From contig JAEWGD010000006.1 of NCBI GenBank assembly GCA_023388515.1, positions 124,001 to 188,000 of the forward strand: a stretch of 64,000 nucleotides of DNA. Direction: 5' to 3'. The DNA comes from Bacillota bacterium. GTDB lineage: Bacteria > Bacillota > Clostridia > Oscillospirales > Ruminococcaceae. A program made the translations under genes and the position numbers. The notes beneath the pieces are model-generated. The model did no database searches and was not told the DNA's origin. It was given only the letters and a program-made list of their open reading frames with translations. This document shows positions 1 through 8,301 of this stretch, piece after piece. Positions within the stretch are counted from its first letter, which is position 1, and every line of letters begins with the position of its first letter.

Positions 1-482
1 CTCCAAAAGGCTCTTTATTAGACCAAAATAACTTAAATGTTGGTTATATTAGTTTAAATGATATTGATTTGACAAAATACTTTGAATTTGATATAAAAAT
101 ACCATCTAATTATCAAAACTTATCTAACACCACAAAGGTTACGGCTAAATTAATGAATGAAAATCTTGCAAAAAGGACTATAACTGTGGGTGGTGGTGAA
201 TTTAAGATTATAAATGCACCAAGTAGCAGTAAATTCAACATTTTGACGAATACACTTACTTTTGATATTATTGGGCCAGAGGCAGATATTGAAAGTATTA
301 CTGAAAAGGATATTGTAGTTGAGATAGACCTTATGGATATAAAAATACAGAGTGATTCGTTTAGCGAAGAAGTATCAATTCTACTACCTAATCATAAAAA
401 AGTATGGGCTTTGGGTAAACAAACTGTTGCACTAGAAGTTGATAGGAGTACAGTAGTTCCCACAAACAATATGTTACAATAA
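1..482 (+). CDS. YbbR/CdaR-like domain protein, C-terminal part
   Basis: The reading frame is open from the window edge (first full codon at 3) to the TAA at 482, so the gene lacks its 5' end here. The visible 159 residues contain the beta-rich pattern of YbbR repeats: alternating hydrophobic strands, a segment with IIGPEADIESI resembling the Gx(n)L hinge of that repeat, then EIDLMDI. In Firmicutes such proteins (CdaR) are membrane-anchored regulators of the c-di-AMP cyclase CdaA and are usually encoded between cdaA and glmM. Here the downstream neighbour is a cellulase, so only the upstream side could confirm this. The anchor and the first repeats are outside the window. Confidence 0.6.
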   Translation, partial: PKGSLLDQNNLNVGYISLNDIDLTKYFEFDIKIPSNYQNLSNTTKVTAKLMNENLAKRTITVGGGEFKIINAPSSSKFNILTNTLTFDIIGPEADIESITEKDIVVEIDLMDIKIQSDSFSEEVSILLPNHKKVWALGKQTVALEVDRSTVVPTNNMLQ

Positions 483-490
483 TAAAATAT

Positions 491-553
491 AACAGTTGTA
501 AATGGTGTTAAATTACAATAATATGTAATTTGTGCTTATTTACAACTGTTTTA
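491..553 (+). terminator. Rho-independent-type terminator after the YbbR-like gene
   Basis: A 13-bp inverted repeat (491-503 with 538-550) is followed by TTTAT. The loop contains a second nested inverted repeat (AAATTACA / TGTAATTT), so the transcript can form one long hairpin. The U tract is short, so strength is uncertain. Confidence 0.6.
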
Positions 554-766
554 TGATTGATGAGTGAAATTAGAAATTATTTAACTAGAAAGCACTTGTT
601 TACTATCAACAATTTTAAAGAAGTATTGTTGTATAAAAAGATGAATAATATGCATAATTTACAGTTTGTTAATTATTTATTCACAGTTCAGCAATAAATG
701 CATTTTTTATTATAGTATAATAAAAATATAATGTAAATTATTATTAAGAAATGGTGGTAATAGATT

Positions 767-3148
767 ATGGTGGGTGTAAAAACAAAAGGCAAAGTCAAGG
801 CTGCAATTGTTGGAGTGACGATGGCGATTTCGGCTGTTATATCTCCAATGTCAATGGTATTAAATAATGAAGTGGAAGCTGCTTCAATTGATGCTAATTT
901 TGCAAAGGCCCTTCAGTATTCTCTTTATTTTTATGATGCAAATATGTGTGGAACAGATGTAGGAGAAAGAAATGCTCTTGAATGGAGAGATGATTGCCAT
1001 ACATATGATGCAAATGTTTCAACTCCATATGGTAAAATGGATTTAAGTGGGGGATTTCATGATGCAGGCGACCATGTTAAATTTGGATTACCTGAGGCTT
1101 ATTCAGCAGTAACACTTGGATGGGGTTTTTATGAGTTTAAGGATGCATATACCTCAACTGGTCAGGCTGCTCATGCACAGGTGATTTTGGATCACTTTGC
1201 TGAGTACTTTAGAAAATCAACAGTTATGGAAGGTGGAAATGTAAAAGCTTTCTGTTACCAAGTAGGAGAAGGTGATTCTGACCATAGTTATTGGGGTTCT
1301 CCAGAAGCACAAACCACTGCTAGACCTGCTTATTTTGCAACTCCTAGCAATCCTGCTACCGATATTGTTGGTTTAACTGTAGCAGCATTGGCTGCAAACT
1401 ATGTAAACTTCGGCAACGCTGAGGATTTGAAGTATGCAAAGGCTCTTTATAATTTTGCAAAAAACAACAACAAGGCTGTTGCTACCGAAGGTTCAGCGAG
1501 TTTTTACGTTTCAAAGGCTTGGCAAGATGACATGGCTTTCGCAGCAGTTTGGCTTTATAAAGCAACTGGTGAAAGCAGCTATAAAACTGAAGCAATAGGT
1601 TTTAGAGACTCAATTAAGGGAAGTAACCCTTACTGGGATGAATCTATGAATCCATGGCCATATTGTTGGGATGGAGTTTGGCCTGGAGTAAACGCAATGC
1701 TAGGCGATTGGAGTTTAGTTGAGCAAAACCTAAAGGATGCAACTGGCTCTAATTTTGTATTTTTAAGTCCATGGGGTTCAGCGAGATATAATACTGGCTT
1801 ACAGATGGTAGGACTAATTTATGATAAGTATAAGGGTACTGATAAGTATTCAAGCTGGACAAAAGGACAGATGGAATACTTAATGGGAAATAACAATCAG
1901 GATAAATGCTATATTGTTGGATATAACCAATATTCAGTAAAATATCCTCATCATAGAGCCTCTTCGGGTACTTCTGACGCAAATATCACAAGTCCACATA
2001 GATACGTTCTAGTAGGAGCATTAGTAGGTGGTCCGGAGGATGCGGGTGGTTCACACAATGATCTTACATCAAACTATATTGGTAATGAAGTAACTATTGA
2101 CTATAATGCTGCATTTGTTGGTGCTTGTGCTGGGTTGTATTTAAAGTACGGTTCTGGGCAAAAGGTTGATTCAAATATTGTTGGGGTAAAATCAACGGTT
2201 GTAAATCCTGTTACAACACCTACAACAACGGTAACAACAACTTCAACTACTACTACTACTACTACTACTTCTACATCGACTACTACAACACCAACATCCA
2301 ACACAACAACACCACCACCAGTAACAACTGGTGAAGGCAGCAATAAGCTTATAGTTAATAAACAGATGAATAGGGATCTTGAAGGTTCAAAAACTGTTGA
2401 AATAAAAATAAAAGATTTGATAGGCCCGAGAGATAAAATTAAATCCTTAGTAATAGAACTTGAAGCATCTGGAAATATAGGCAATTACACAGGTGGATAT
2501 GGATTCTCTGTTACTGATGGCTATTCAAAAGAAACTGATAAAAATTGGTTCCAGTCTGATAACTTTAACCAGTCGATTAATTCAAATTCAGGTACAATCA
2601 CATTAGATATAGATTCTGAATTGGGAGATTATATAGCATATGATGGGAACTTTGTATTTGGTATGTGGTGGAGTGACCAACAGCTAGTGACAGTTAAATC
2701 GGTTACAGCTACTGTAGAAACTTCTTCGGAAGTGACAACGGTGACGACTACAACACCAGTAACCACAACTCCAGAAGTAACAACTGTAACAACGACAGAA
2801 GCACCAGTTACAACGACAGAAGCACCAGTTACAACGACAGAAACACCAGTAACAACGACAGAAACACCAGTAACAACTACTGAAACAACTACAACAACAC
2901 CAGTAACAACACCTGAAATTGACTGGAAAAAAGTTCTTTACGGTGACGTTGATCTTGATGGTGAAGTTAGACTTAATGACATAATTCAATTTAACAAGCA
3001 CTTTGTTGGTGCAGTTGTACTATCACCTACAGCAAGAGAAAATGCTAACTGTGTATATGATGAGAAGCTAAATATGTCTGATAATATGCAAATAGCTAAT
3101 TTCTTAGTTTTCAAGATTACTCAAGCTGATTTAGGTCCACGAAAATAA
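767..3148 (+). CDS. Secreted GH9 endoglucanase with unknown beta-rich module and dockerin
   Basis: This 793-residue modular cellulase begins with a signal peptide (residues 1 to about 40, AXA-type end near VEAAS). The glycoside hydrolase 9 catalytic domain follows, about 43-468. It has the GGFHDAGDHVKFG motif with D99 and D102 as the catalytic base region and E441 in GNEVTIDYNAAF as the proton donor. A Thr-rich linker leads to a beta-rich module (about 527-655, many Trp, Tyr and Gly), probably carbohydrate-binding but of a family I cannot name. A second Thr/Pro/Glu linker made of 7-residue repeats leads to a dockerin at about 727-790. Its first calcium loop, DVDLDGEVRLND, is canonical; the second is degenerate. 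GH9 enzymes cleave beta-1,4-glucan by inversion. The dockerin implies docking to a cohesin scaffold not encoded here. The Shine-Dalgarno is weak (TGGTGG). Confidence 0.95.
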   Translation: MVGVKTKGKVKAAIVGVTMAISAVISPMSMVLNNEVEAASIDANFAKALQYSLYFYDANMCGTDVGERNALEWRDDCHTYDANVSTPYGKMDLSGGFHDAGDHVKFGLPEAYSAVTLGWGFYEFKDAYTSTGQAAHAQVILDHFAEYFRKSTVMEGGNVKAFCYQVGEGDSDHSYWGSPEAQTTARPAYFATPSNPATDIVGLTVAALAANYVNFGNAEDLKYAKALYNFAKNNNKAVATEGSASFYVSKAWQDDMAFAAVWLYKATGESSYKTEAIGFRDSIKGSNPYWDESMNPWPYCWDGVWPGVNAMLGDWSLVEQNLKDATGSNFVFLSPWGSARYNTGLQMVGLIYDKYKGTDKYSSWTKGQMEYLMGNNNQDKCYIVGYNQYSVKYPHHRASSGTSDANITSPHRYVLVGALVGGPEDAGGSHNDLTSNYIGNEVTIDYNAAFVGACAGLYLKYGSGQKVDSNIVGVKSTVVNPVTTPTTTVTTTSTTTTTTTTSTSTTTTPTSNTTTPPPVTTGEGSNKLIVNKQMNRDLEGSKTVEIKIKDLIGPRDKIKSLVIELEASGNIGNYTGGYGFSVTDGYSKETDKNWFQSDNFNQSINSNSGTITLDIDSELGDYIAYDGNFVFGMWWSDQQLVTVKSVTATVETSSEVTTVTTTTPVTTTPEVTTVTTTEAPVTTTEAPVTTTETPVTTTETPVTTTETTTTTPVTTPEIDWKKVLYGDVDLDGEVRLNDIIQFNKHFVGAVVLSPTARENANCVYDEKLNMSDNMQIANFLVFKITQADLGPRK
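2246..2269 (+). repeat. ACT trinucleotide microsatellite in the first GH9 linker
   Basis: Eight perfect ACT units encode poly-Thr in the linker between the catalytic domain and the next module. Slippage in multiples of three would change linker length without a frameshift. Confidence 0.9.
2789..2872 (+). repeat. Four 21-bp tandem repeats in the second GH9 linker
   Basis: Four consecutive 21-bp units (2789, 2810, 2831, 2852) encode the heptad TTTEAPV or TTTETPV. The first two units are identical to each other, as are the last two, which suggests recent duplication. They form the spacer in front of the dockerin. Confidence 0.9.
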
Positions 3149-3162
3149 CACTAATATTAAAG

Positions 3163-3199
3163 AAAAAAATGCCTGACTTTTAGAAGTCAGGCATTTTTT
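3163..3199 (+). terminator. Strong terminator after the GH9 gene
   Basis: The arms at 3166-3179 and 3184-3197 pair around a 4-nt loop and are followed by a T run. A-rich sequence before the stem would also let it work on the opposite strand. Confidence 0.9.
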
Positions 3200-3225
3200 G
3201 TCAGATAATACTTTTGTAATTCATA

Positions 3226-3252
3226 ACAAAACCCCTCATCGACATTGAATTC
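3226..3252 (-). terminator. Terminator of the SPOCS-spoIVA operon
   Basis: On the minus strand, CCCTCACCG pairs with CGATGAGGG across a 10-nt loop (one G-U pair) and is followed by GTTTTGTT. It lies about 125 bases beyond the spoIVA stop. Confidence 0.7.
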
Positions 3253-3376
3253 GGTGAGGGATTAAAAGAGTAAGCAAAAATATAAAATTTAACAAGAGTT
3301 TTAGTACGATTTAATGTTATATAGAACATAAAGATGGAGAGCAAATAGGGGAATCAAAAATAAATTAGCGTTTGAG

Positions 3377-4852
3377 TTATAGAATAAAACATATTAAACC
3401 GTTACAGCCCTCGTTTATAACTCTTTCAAGTGTTTCTTGAAGTTTTAGCCTTGCCTCAATTGGCATACGATAAAGCTTATTGTGCAATCCCTCGTTAACA
3501 AGTTCATGAAGGGACTTTCCAAAAATATTTGACTCCCATATTTTTTTAGGATTTTCCTCAAATTCTTGAAGTAGGTACATAATTAGCTCTTCACTTTGCT
3601 TTTCAGTTCCTACAATTGGACTTACAGTTGTGTTGATAGATGCTTTCATTAGGTGAATTGATGGTGCAGATGCCTTTAACCTAACACCATATTTACCGCC
3701 TTGTTTTATAATTTCTGGTTCTTCGAGGCTAAGTTCATCCATGCTAGGCATAACTATTCCATATCCCGTTGCTTCAACTTCTTCTATGGCAGTTTTTATT
3801 TTCTCATAATCTTTTTTAATTCTGTTCAGATTAAGCAGAATTGGCATCAAGTCACTTTCACAAGTTATTTCAAGTCCCGTTGTTTCACCTAAAATTTTAT
3901 AGAACAGACAACCCTCAAGTTCAACATTAATAGTGACACTACCCTTACCTAAATCGATATCTGTAATTCTTGACTCAATTACATTATCACAAACCATAAT
4001 TCCTTTTGCAACATTTTCTGAATCACGAACATTAGATACGGTGCTAGCTGCATGACGGATTGCAGAAAAAATATCTTCCTTTAGCCAGTGGTTTTTATCA
4101 AGCCCAGTAATCCATTTAGCCATGTTAATATTAATTTCTTTTACAGGGAAAGCGAACAATATCTGAGTAATAATATTTTTAATATCATACTCATTTAATG
4201 TAAGGCAGTTTATAGGCATTACAATTGCGTTATACTTTTCCATCATTGATTCACAAAGAGTTTGAGTTTCTATGGAGTTTGGATTAACAGCGTTAACAAG
4301 CACAATAAAAGGCTTATTAATTTCCTGTAATTCTTTTATAACACGTTCTTCACTTTCAGCATATTCTTCACGGGGAATATCAGAAATACTGCCGTCGGTA
4401 GTGATTACAAGTCCAATTGTGGAATGCTCTGAAATAACCTTTTGAGTACCGATTTCAGCAGCCATATTAAACGGCACTTCCTCATCAAACCAAGGAGTTT
4501 GAACCATTCTAGGCATCTCATTTTCGATATACCCCAATGAACTAGGAACAATATAGCCAACGCAATCAATCATGCGTACATTCAATCGAGCAGAGTTATC
4601 CAGATTAATCTCAACAGCTTCTTCAGGTATGAACTTAGGTTCAGTTGTCATAATAGTCTTGCCAGCGGCAGATTGGGGCAACTCATCAATAGCACGTTCA
4701 CGCTTGAATTCGCTATGTATATTAGGGATTACAAGCGTTTCCATAAAACGTTTGATGAATGTGGATTTACCTGTTCGGACAGGGCCGACAATCCCAATAT
4801 AAATATCGCCGTCCGTACGCTGTGCAATATCGCAATAAATATCTTTCGTCAT
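3377..4852 (-). CDS. spoIVA: Stage IV sporulation protein A
   Basis: SpoIVA is the ATPase that coats the forespore outer membrane, polymerises on ATP hydrolysis and forms the basement layer of the spore coat. The 491-residue length matches the family. The N-terminal P-loop GPVRTGKST is at about 23-31, followed by the characteristic switch-like sequence ending MIDCVGY, and the C-terminal region is conserved to the end. The start follows a clean GGAGGT Shine-Dalgarno. The gene lies 36 bp downstream of the SPOCS-LysM gene and is probably co-transcribed with it from the sigma-E-type promoter at 6486-6513. In Bacillus, spoIVA is also made under sigma-E in the mother cell. Confidence 0.97.
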   Translation of the reverse strand: MTKDIYCDIAQRTDGDIYIGIVGPVRTGKSTFIKRFMETLVIPNIHSEFKRERAIDELPQSAAGKTIMTTEPKFIPEEAVEINLDNSARLNVRMIDCVGYIVPSSLGYIENEMPRMVQTPWFDEEVPFNMAAEIGTQKVISEHSTIGLVITTDGSISDIPREEYAESEERVIKELQEINKPFIVLVNAVNPNSIETQTLCESMMEKYNAIVMPINCLTLNEYDIKNIITQILFAFPVKEININMAKWITGLDKNHWLKEDIFSAIRHAASTVSNVRDSENVAKGIMVCDNVIESRITDIDLGKGSVTINVELEGCLFYKILGETTGLEITCESDLMPILLNLNRIKKDYEKIKTAIEEVEATGYGIVMPSMDELSLEEPEIIKQGGKYGVRLKASAPSIHLMKASINTTVSPIVGTEKQSEELIMYLLQEFEENPKKIWESNIFGKSLHELVNEGLHNKLYRMPIEARLKLQETLERVINEGCNGLICFIL

Positions 4853-4888
4853 CTTGAAACCTCCATTTAAAATCCAATAAGGATTATC

Positions 4889-6442
4889 TTAACTAAGTAT
4901 TGGTATAATAATCATTCCATTTTGAGTGAGTTTTTCATTTGTCAACTCATTCTCGTCCATTATTGCGGATAATGATGAGCTGTATTTTTTTGCAATTTCC
5001 CAGATATCCTCATCTTCAATACCATAATAAAGCTTAACAGCATAATCTCCATCACGTTGCTTTTTAACTGTTTCATCAATGTTTAAATCTGTAATAATAT
5101 CCATTACAGAAGAAGAATAAAGGTTTCCATGAATTTTTAAATCTGCCTTAACTGCAACGCTATTGCCAGATGAAAGATTGTATGAACAAGAGAGAATGCA
5201 TACTGTTGCTTCAAGAATAGAGTTGTCAGTTATACCGTTAAAGTTAGAAACATATTCAAAAGTTTCATCTTTTTCAAGAATAATAGGCATACCTTTATCG
5301 TTTCTAGCCATAATTGAATATTTAATCATTCCAGACACAGTTATTTTCTGTTCATCTGCATTTATGAATGAATTTATGTTAGAAACATTTGCCCAAACAT
5401 CGTAAATGCAGTCTATTTCACCATCGCTGTATTCAATGTTTGACTTAACCTGATGTAGTGCCTCAATGATTGAAGGAAATTGCTCAATTCTCACAGGAGA
5501 AGTTGTAAATTCACATGGATGAGCTGTTGAGTAAGCGTCTGTAACCAGTTCAACAACGGATGACTTTAAAGCGGTACAGGTGAGATTAATAATTAACTCA
5601 CATTGTAGCATTTTTGAATCACCATCATTATTAGCAACTGTGTTAACATCACAGCTTACAACATCAGCACTAATAATACAATCAAAGCTTTCGTTAATGC
5701 CGTCTAAGTCAATAATTTGGCTATATGGAAGATTAAATTGCATTGCCTCAAGAGAACCTTGACCATCTTTTTCACAGGAATAAAGGATATTAATAATAGC
5801 CTCACCTTTAGATACAAGCTTGTTCGCAATTATTTTTTTGTCGCCAGCAATAACAATAGCGTCACTGCGAATAATTCCTAAAATAGGTGGGTTTGACATA
5901 TTGAGTTCGATATCCTCATTGATAGCAAATTGTTTTGTAGCTGTAATCTTATTAGAAGCATATGGAACGCATTGCTTTTTTAGTTGGGTATTTAAGCCAA
6001 ATGCGTCGCTAATTACTTCTCTTTTTTGTTCGGCATAAATTTTTGATTTAATGCTAACTGCACCTCGAACATCGAGTCTACGTTGATTAACAACACGGCA
6101 ATTTACATAATCAACCTTAGGGGTAAGCAAAACGCTGAGATTGTCATAGCTTTTACCAAGTTCAATTGTTTTTGAATAGTTTAACTTTTGGTTAACGCAT
6201 TGTAATAGAGAACTTTCCTCACTGCAATATATTACCCTAAGTTGAACAGCAAGTTCATAAGTAACCCTATCACCGTTTATCGAGTATGAAACGATTTTAG
6301 GACACATTTGACACTTTATAAGCTTAAAAATTTCAGGGTAGTAGTCAGGAAGAATATAGTCTAGCTCTACACTTTGCTCCTGCATTCCGTCAAATATTGC
6401 CTCTTTAACGGAAACTATTTCTTTGTTTAATTTTAATTCCAT
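4889..6442 (-). CDS. SPOCS (DUF3794) domain protein with C-terminal LysM
   Basis: The 517-residue protein consists of repeated SPOCS/DUF3794-type beta domains; one begins ELDYILPDYYPEIFKLIKC near the N terminus. A LysM-like peptidoglycan-binding domain (about 465-517, IWEIAKKYSSS then NGMIIIPI) ends the protein. SPOCS proteins with LysM are associated with spore envelope layers such as the SpoVID/SafA class of coat-assembly factors. Sitting directly before spoIVA, it is likely a coat morphogenesis partner. The start is the ATG at 6442, after GGAGGT; an in-frame GTG at 6454 overlaps that Shine-Dalgarno and was rejected. The exact coat role is inferred from context. Confidence 0.88.
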   Translation of the reverse strand: MELKLNKEIVSVKEAIFDGMQEQSVELDYILPDYYPEIFKLIKCQMCPKIVSYSINGDRVTYELAVQLRVIYCSEESSLLQCVNQKLNYSKTIELGKSYDNLSVLLTPKVDYVNCRVVNQRRLDVRGAVSIKSKIYAEQKREVISDAFGLNTQLKKQCVPYASNKITATKQFAINEDIELNMSNPPILGIIRSDAIVIAGDKKIIANKLVSKGEAIINILYSCEKDGQGSLEAMQFNLPYSQIIDLDGINESFDCIISADVVSCDVNTVANNDGDSKMLQCELIINLTCTALKSSVVELVTDAYSTAHPCEFTTSPVRIEQFPSIIEALHQVKSNIEYSDGEIDCIYDVWANVSNINSFINADEQKITVSGMIKYSIMARNDKGMPIILEKDETFEYVSNFNGITDNSILEATVCILSCSYNLSSGNSVAVKADLKIHGNLYSSSVMDIITDLNIDETVKKQRDGDYAVKLYYGIEDEDIWEIAKKYSSSLSAIMDENELTNEKLTQNGMIIIPILS

Positions 6443-6485
6443 ATGTACCTCCACATCTTTACTGATATTATTCTTGCTAAAATAT

Positions 6486-6513
6486 TGTATTCAAGTGAAT
6501 AGGACAATATTCC
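6486..6513 (-). promoter_or_regulatory. Sigma-E-type promoter of the SPOCS-spoIVA operon
   Basis: On the minus strand, a GGAATATT-type -35 (AATATT at 6508-6513) lies 14 bases from the -10 AATACAAT (6486-6493). These match the mother-cell sigma-E pattern (ATATT, 14-15, CATACAnT) except for the first -10 base. It sits about 45 bases upstream of the SPOCS start. Confidence 0.7.
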
Positions 6514-6536
6514 TTACACAACATTAAATATGGATT

Positions 6537-6565
6537 GACATGAATAATGGAGTGTGTTAAAATAT
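6537..6565 (+). promoter_or_regulatory. Sigma-A promoter of the small gene at 6632
   Basis: A perfect -35 TTGACA (6537-6542) is followed by a 17-base spacer and -10 TAAAAT (6560-6565). It diverges from the sigma-E promoter of the spoIVA operon and the two nearly abut. Confidence 0.75.
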
Positions 6566-6631
6566 ATAGATAGATTATAATAAAATATAAGGTATATATA
6601 GTATTTATTCATGATAGGAGGGAAATATTAC

Positions 6632-7039
6632 ATGGCAAAGAAAGATATTGATTATGTATGGACTGATAAGAAAAGAACTCTTTTTGGACTGCCATTATCA
6701 TTTACAAGGTTTTTTATTACTGAAACCAAGTTTATAACAAGCTTAGGTTTTTTGAATATAGAGGAGGATGAGTTAGACCTCTATAAGGTGACTGATAAAA
6801 AGCTTCAGCTTCCACTTGGCCAAAGGATATTTGGGTGCGGTACAATAGTTTTATATGTTAAAGATACGGATACACCAATTAAGATTATAAAATCTGTAAA
6901 GCAACCACGAAAGGTTTCTGCACTGCTTGATGAAAAAATTAATGTTCAGAGAAATAAATTTAGAATTCAGGGTAGAGATATGATGGGTGTATTTAATGAT
7001 AGCGATTGTGACGGGGAGTGTGACGTAGATATAGAGTAA
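6632..7039 (+). CDS. Small conserved protein, possible bacterial PH-like fold
   Basis: This 135-residue soluble protein has no signal peptide. It begins MAKKDIDYVWTDKKRTLFGLPLSFTRFFIT. The pattern of WTDKKRTLFGLPLSFTRF, a short EDELDLYKVTDKKLQL strand region and GTIVLYVKDTDTPIKIIKSVKQP resembles bacterial PH-domain proteins, in which a conserved element describes how the protein is displayed at the membrane. This is a resemblance by eye, not a proven match. The C terminus is acidic with two Cys. AGGAGGG precedes the ATG at 6632, so an upstream ATG at 6611 is not used. It probably shares a transcript with the methyltransferase-like gene 33 bp downstream. Confidence 0.55.
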   Translation: MAKKDIDYVWTDKKRTLFGLPLSFTRFFITETKFITSLGFLNIEEDELDLYKVTDKKLQLPLGQRIFGCGTIVLYVKDTDTPIKIIKSVKQPRKVSALLDEKINVQRNKFRIQGRDMMGVFNDSDCDGECDVDIE

Positions 7040-7072
7040 CAGTGCCGTTTATAAATGAAAAGGGGGAATATG

Positions 7073-8134
7073 ATGTTATCATTTATTACTGAAACCCGTT
7101 CGTGCTGGGATGCTATAAAGGAAGAAAAACGTCCTATATTCATCTATGGAATGGGAAATGGTGCTTTAAAAATAATGTCTGTTTTTAAGCAATATGGAAT
7201 ACCACTTGCAGGAATATTCGCAAGTGATGATTTTGTAAGGGGACATGAATTTGAGGGATATAAAGTACATAAGCTCTCTGAAATTGAAGAAACTGTTAAA
7301 GACTTCGTAATTGTTCTTGCATTTGCAGCTGGTTATTCGTCATTGATTGAAAAAATCGAATCAATTGCATCAAAGCATAAGATGTATGTACCAGATGTTC
7401 CTGTTATCGGTGATGGTTTATTTACATATGAGTATTGTCTTGAGCATAAAGAGGAATTGGAAAAAGTATATAGTTTGCTTGCAGATAATTATTCAAGAAA
7501 AGTTTATGCTAATGTATTAAACTTTAAAATTAGTGGGGATATAAAGTATTTATCTAGTATTACAACGCCTAAATCAGAGGTGTATCAGAGCATTATTAAG
7601 CCTAGCAAGGCTGAGGTTTTTATAGATTTAGGTGCATATAATGGGGACACTATTAAGGAGTTAATGGTGCATACTGGGGATACATATTCAGAAATATATG
7701 CAGTTGAACCAGATAAAAAAAGCTTTAAAAAGTTATTGAAAACAACAGAGGGTATGGAAAGAATTGTTACAAAAAATGCTGTTGCATGGTGCGTTGACAC
7801 CGAAATTACGTTTGCAGCTAGGGCAGGACGCCAGTCTGCTGTTTCTAGCTTAGGCAATAAAATGCAAGCAGTTTCAGTTGATAATATGCTGGGCGATAAG
7901 AAAGCAACGCTTATAAAGATGGACGTTGAGGGATGCGAATTAGAAGCGATTTGGGGAGCGTGTCACACGATAGCACATCATGCCCCAAAGTTAATGATTT
8001 CTTTGTATCACAGAAATGAGGATATTTTTTCACTACCGCTGCTTATTCACTCGCTACGTCCTGATTATAAGCTTTATATAAGGCGTCAACAATATATTCC
8101 TGCATGGGAAACGAATTTATATGCTGTTTTATAG
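7073..8134 (+). CDS. FkbM-family SAM-dependent methyltransferase-like protein
   Basis: The N-terminal 130 residues form a Rossmann-like region (IFIYGMGNGALKIM, then a KVHKLSEIEE strand-helix pattern), as in sugar-modifying fusion proteins. The C-terminal part carries the FkbM methyltransferase features: FIDLGAYNGDTI as the SAM-binding glycine loop, YAVEPDKKSF with the acidic ribose-binding residue, and IKMDVEGCELEAIWGA, the family hallmark. Such enzymes O-methylate sugars or lipids. The substrate is unknown and no glycan locus adjoins. The start is placed at 7073 after AGGGGG. The ATGs at 7070 (too close) and 7055 (upstream of the Shine-Dalgarno) are alternatives. Confidence 0.75.
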   Translation: MLSFITETRSCWDAIKEEKRPIFIYGMGNGALKIMSVFKQYGIPLAGIFASDDFVRGHEFEGYKVHKLSEIEETVKDFVIVLAFAAGYSSLIEKIESIASKHKMYVPDVPVIGDGLFTYEYCLEHKEELEKVYSLLADNYSRKVYANVLNFKISGDIKYLSSITTPKSEVYQSIIKPSKAEVFIDLGAYNGDTIKELMVHTGDTYSEIYAVEPDKKSFKKLLKTTEGMERIVTKNAVAWCVDTEITFAARAGRQSAVSSLGNKMQAVSVDNMLGDKKATLIKMDVEGCELEAIWGACHTIAHHAPKLMISLYHRNEDIFSLPLLIHSLRPDYKLYIRRQQYIPAWETNLYAVL

Positions 8135-8138
8135 GTGA

Positions 8139-8163
8139 GATAAGGGTGGGTAATCGCCCTTAT
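8139..8163 (+). other. Hairpin just after the FkbM-type gene
   Basis: ATAAGGGTG pairs with CGCCCTTAT across a 6-nt loop, with no proper T run. It may stabilise the mRNA 3' end or act with the terminator 20 bases further on. Confidence 0.4.
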
Positions 8164-8179
8164 TAATGATTAAATAAAG

Positions 8180-8216
8180 AACAAGGTAAAGTGTTATGCA
8201 TTTTGCCTTGTTTTTT
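8180..8216 (+). terminator. Terminator of the 6632-8134 pair
   Basis: An 11-bp stem (8180-8190 with 8202-8212, one G-U) is followed by TTTTTTATT. It separates this pair from the MarR-ABC operon. Confidence 0.85.
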
Positions 8217-8272
8217 ATTATTTTGTTAAAAAAGATTTATACTAAAATAACAGGTAAATTATTAATGAAGTA

Positions 8273-8301
8273 TTGACAAAATGCAAAAAAGGGATTATAC
8301 T
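8273..8301 (+). promoter_or_regulatory. Sigma-A promoter of the marR-ABC operon
   Basis: Perfect TTGACA (8273-8278), a 17-base spacer and TATACT (8296-8301) make this a near-consensus promoter. Two operator-like palindromes begin at the end of the -10. Confidence 0.9.

Noticed and set aside
2101..3001. Long antisense reading frames opposite the GH9 linkers
   Set aside because: They come from repetitive ACT/ACA codons read backwards, have very biased composition (Val or Cys/Arg runs) and no Shine-Dalgarno.
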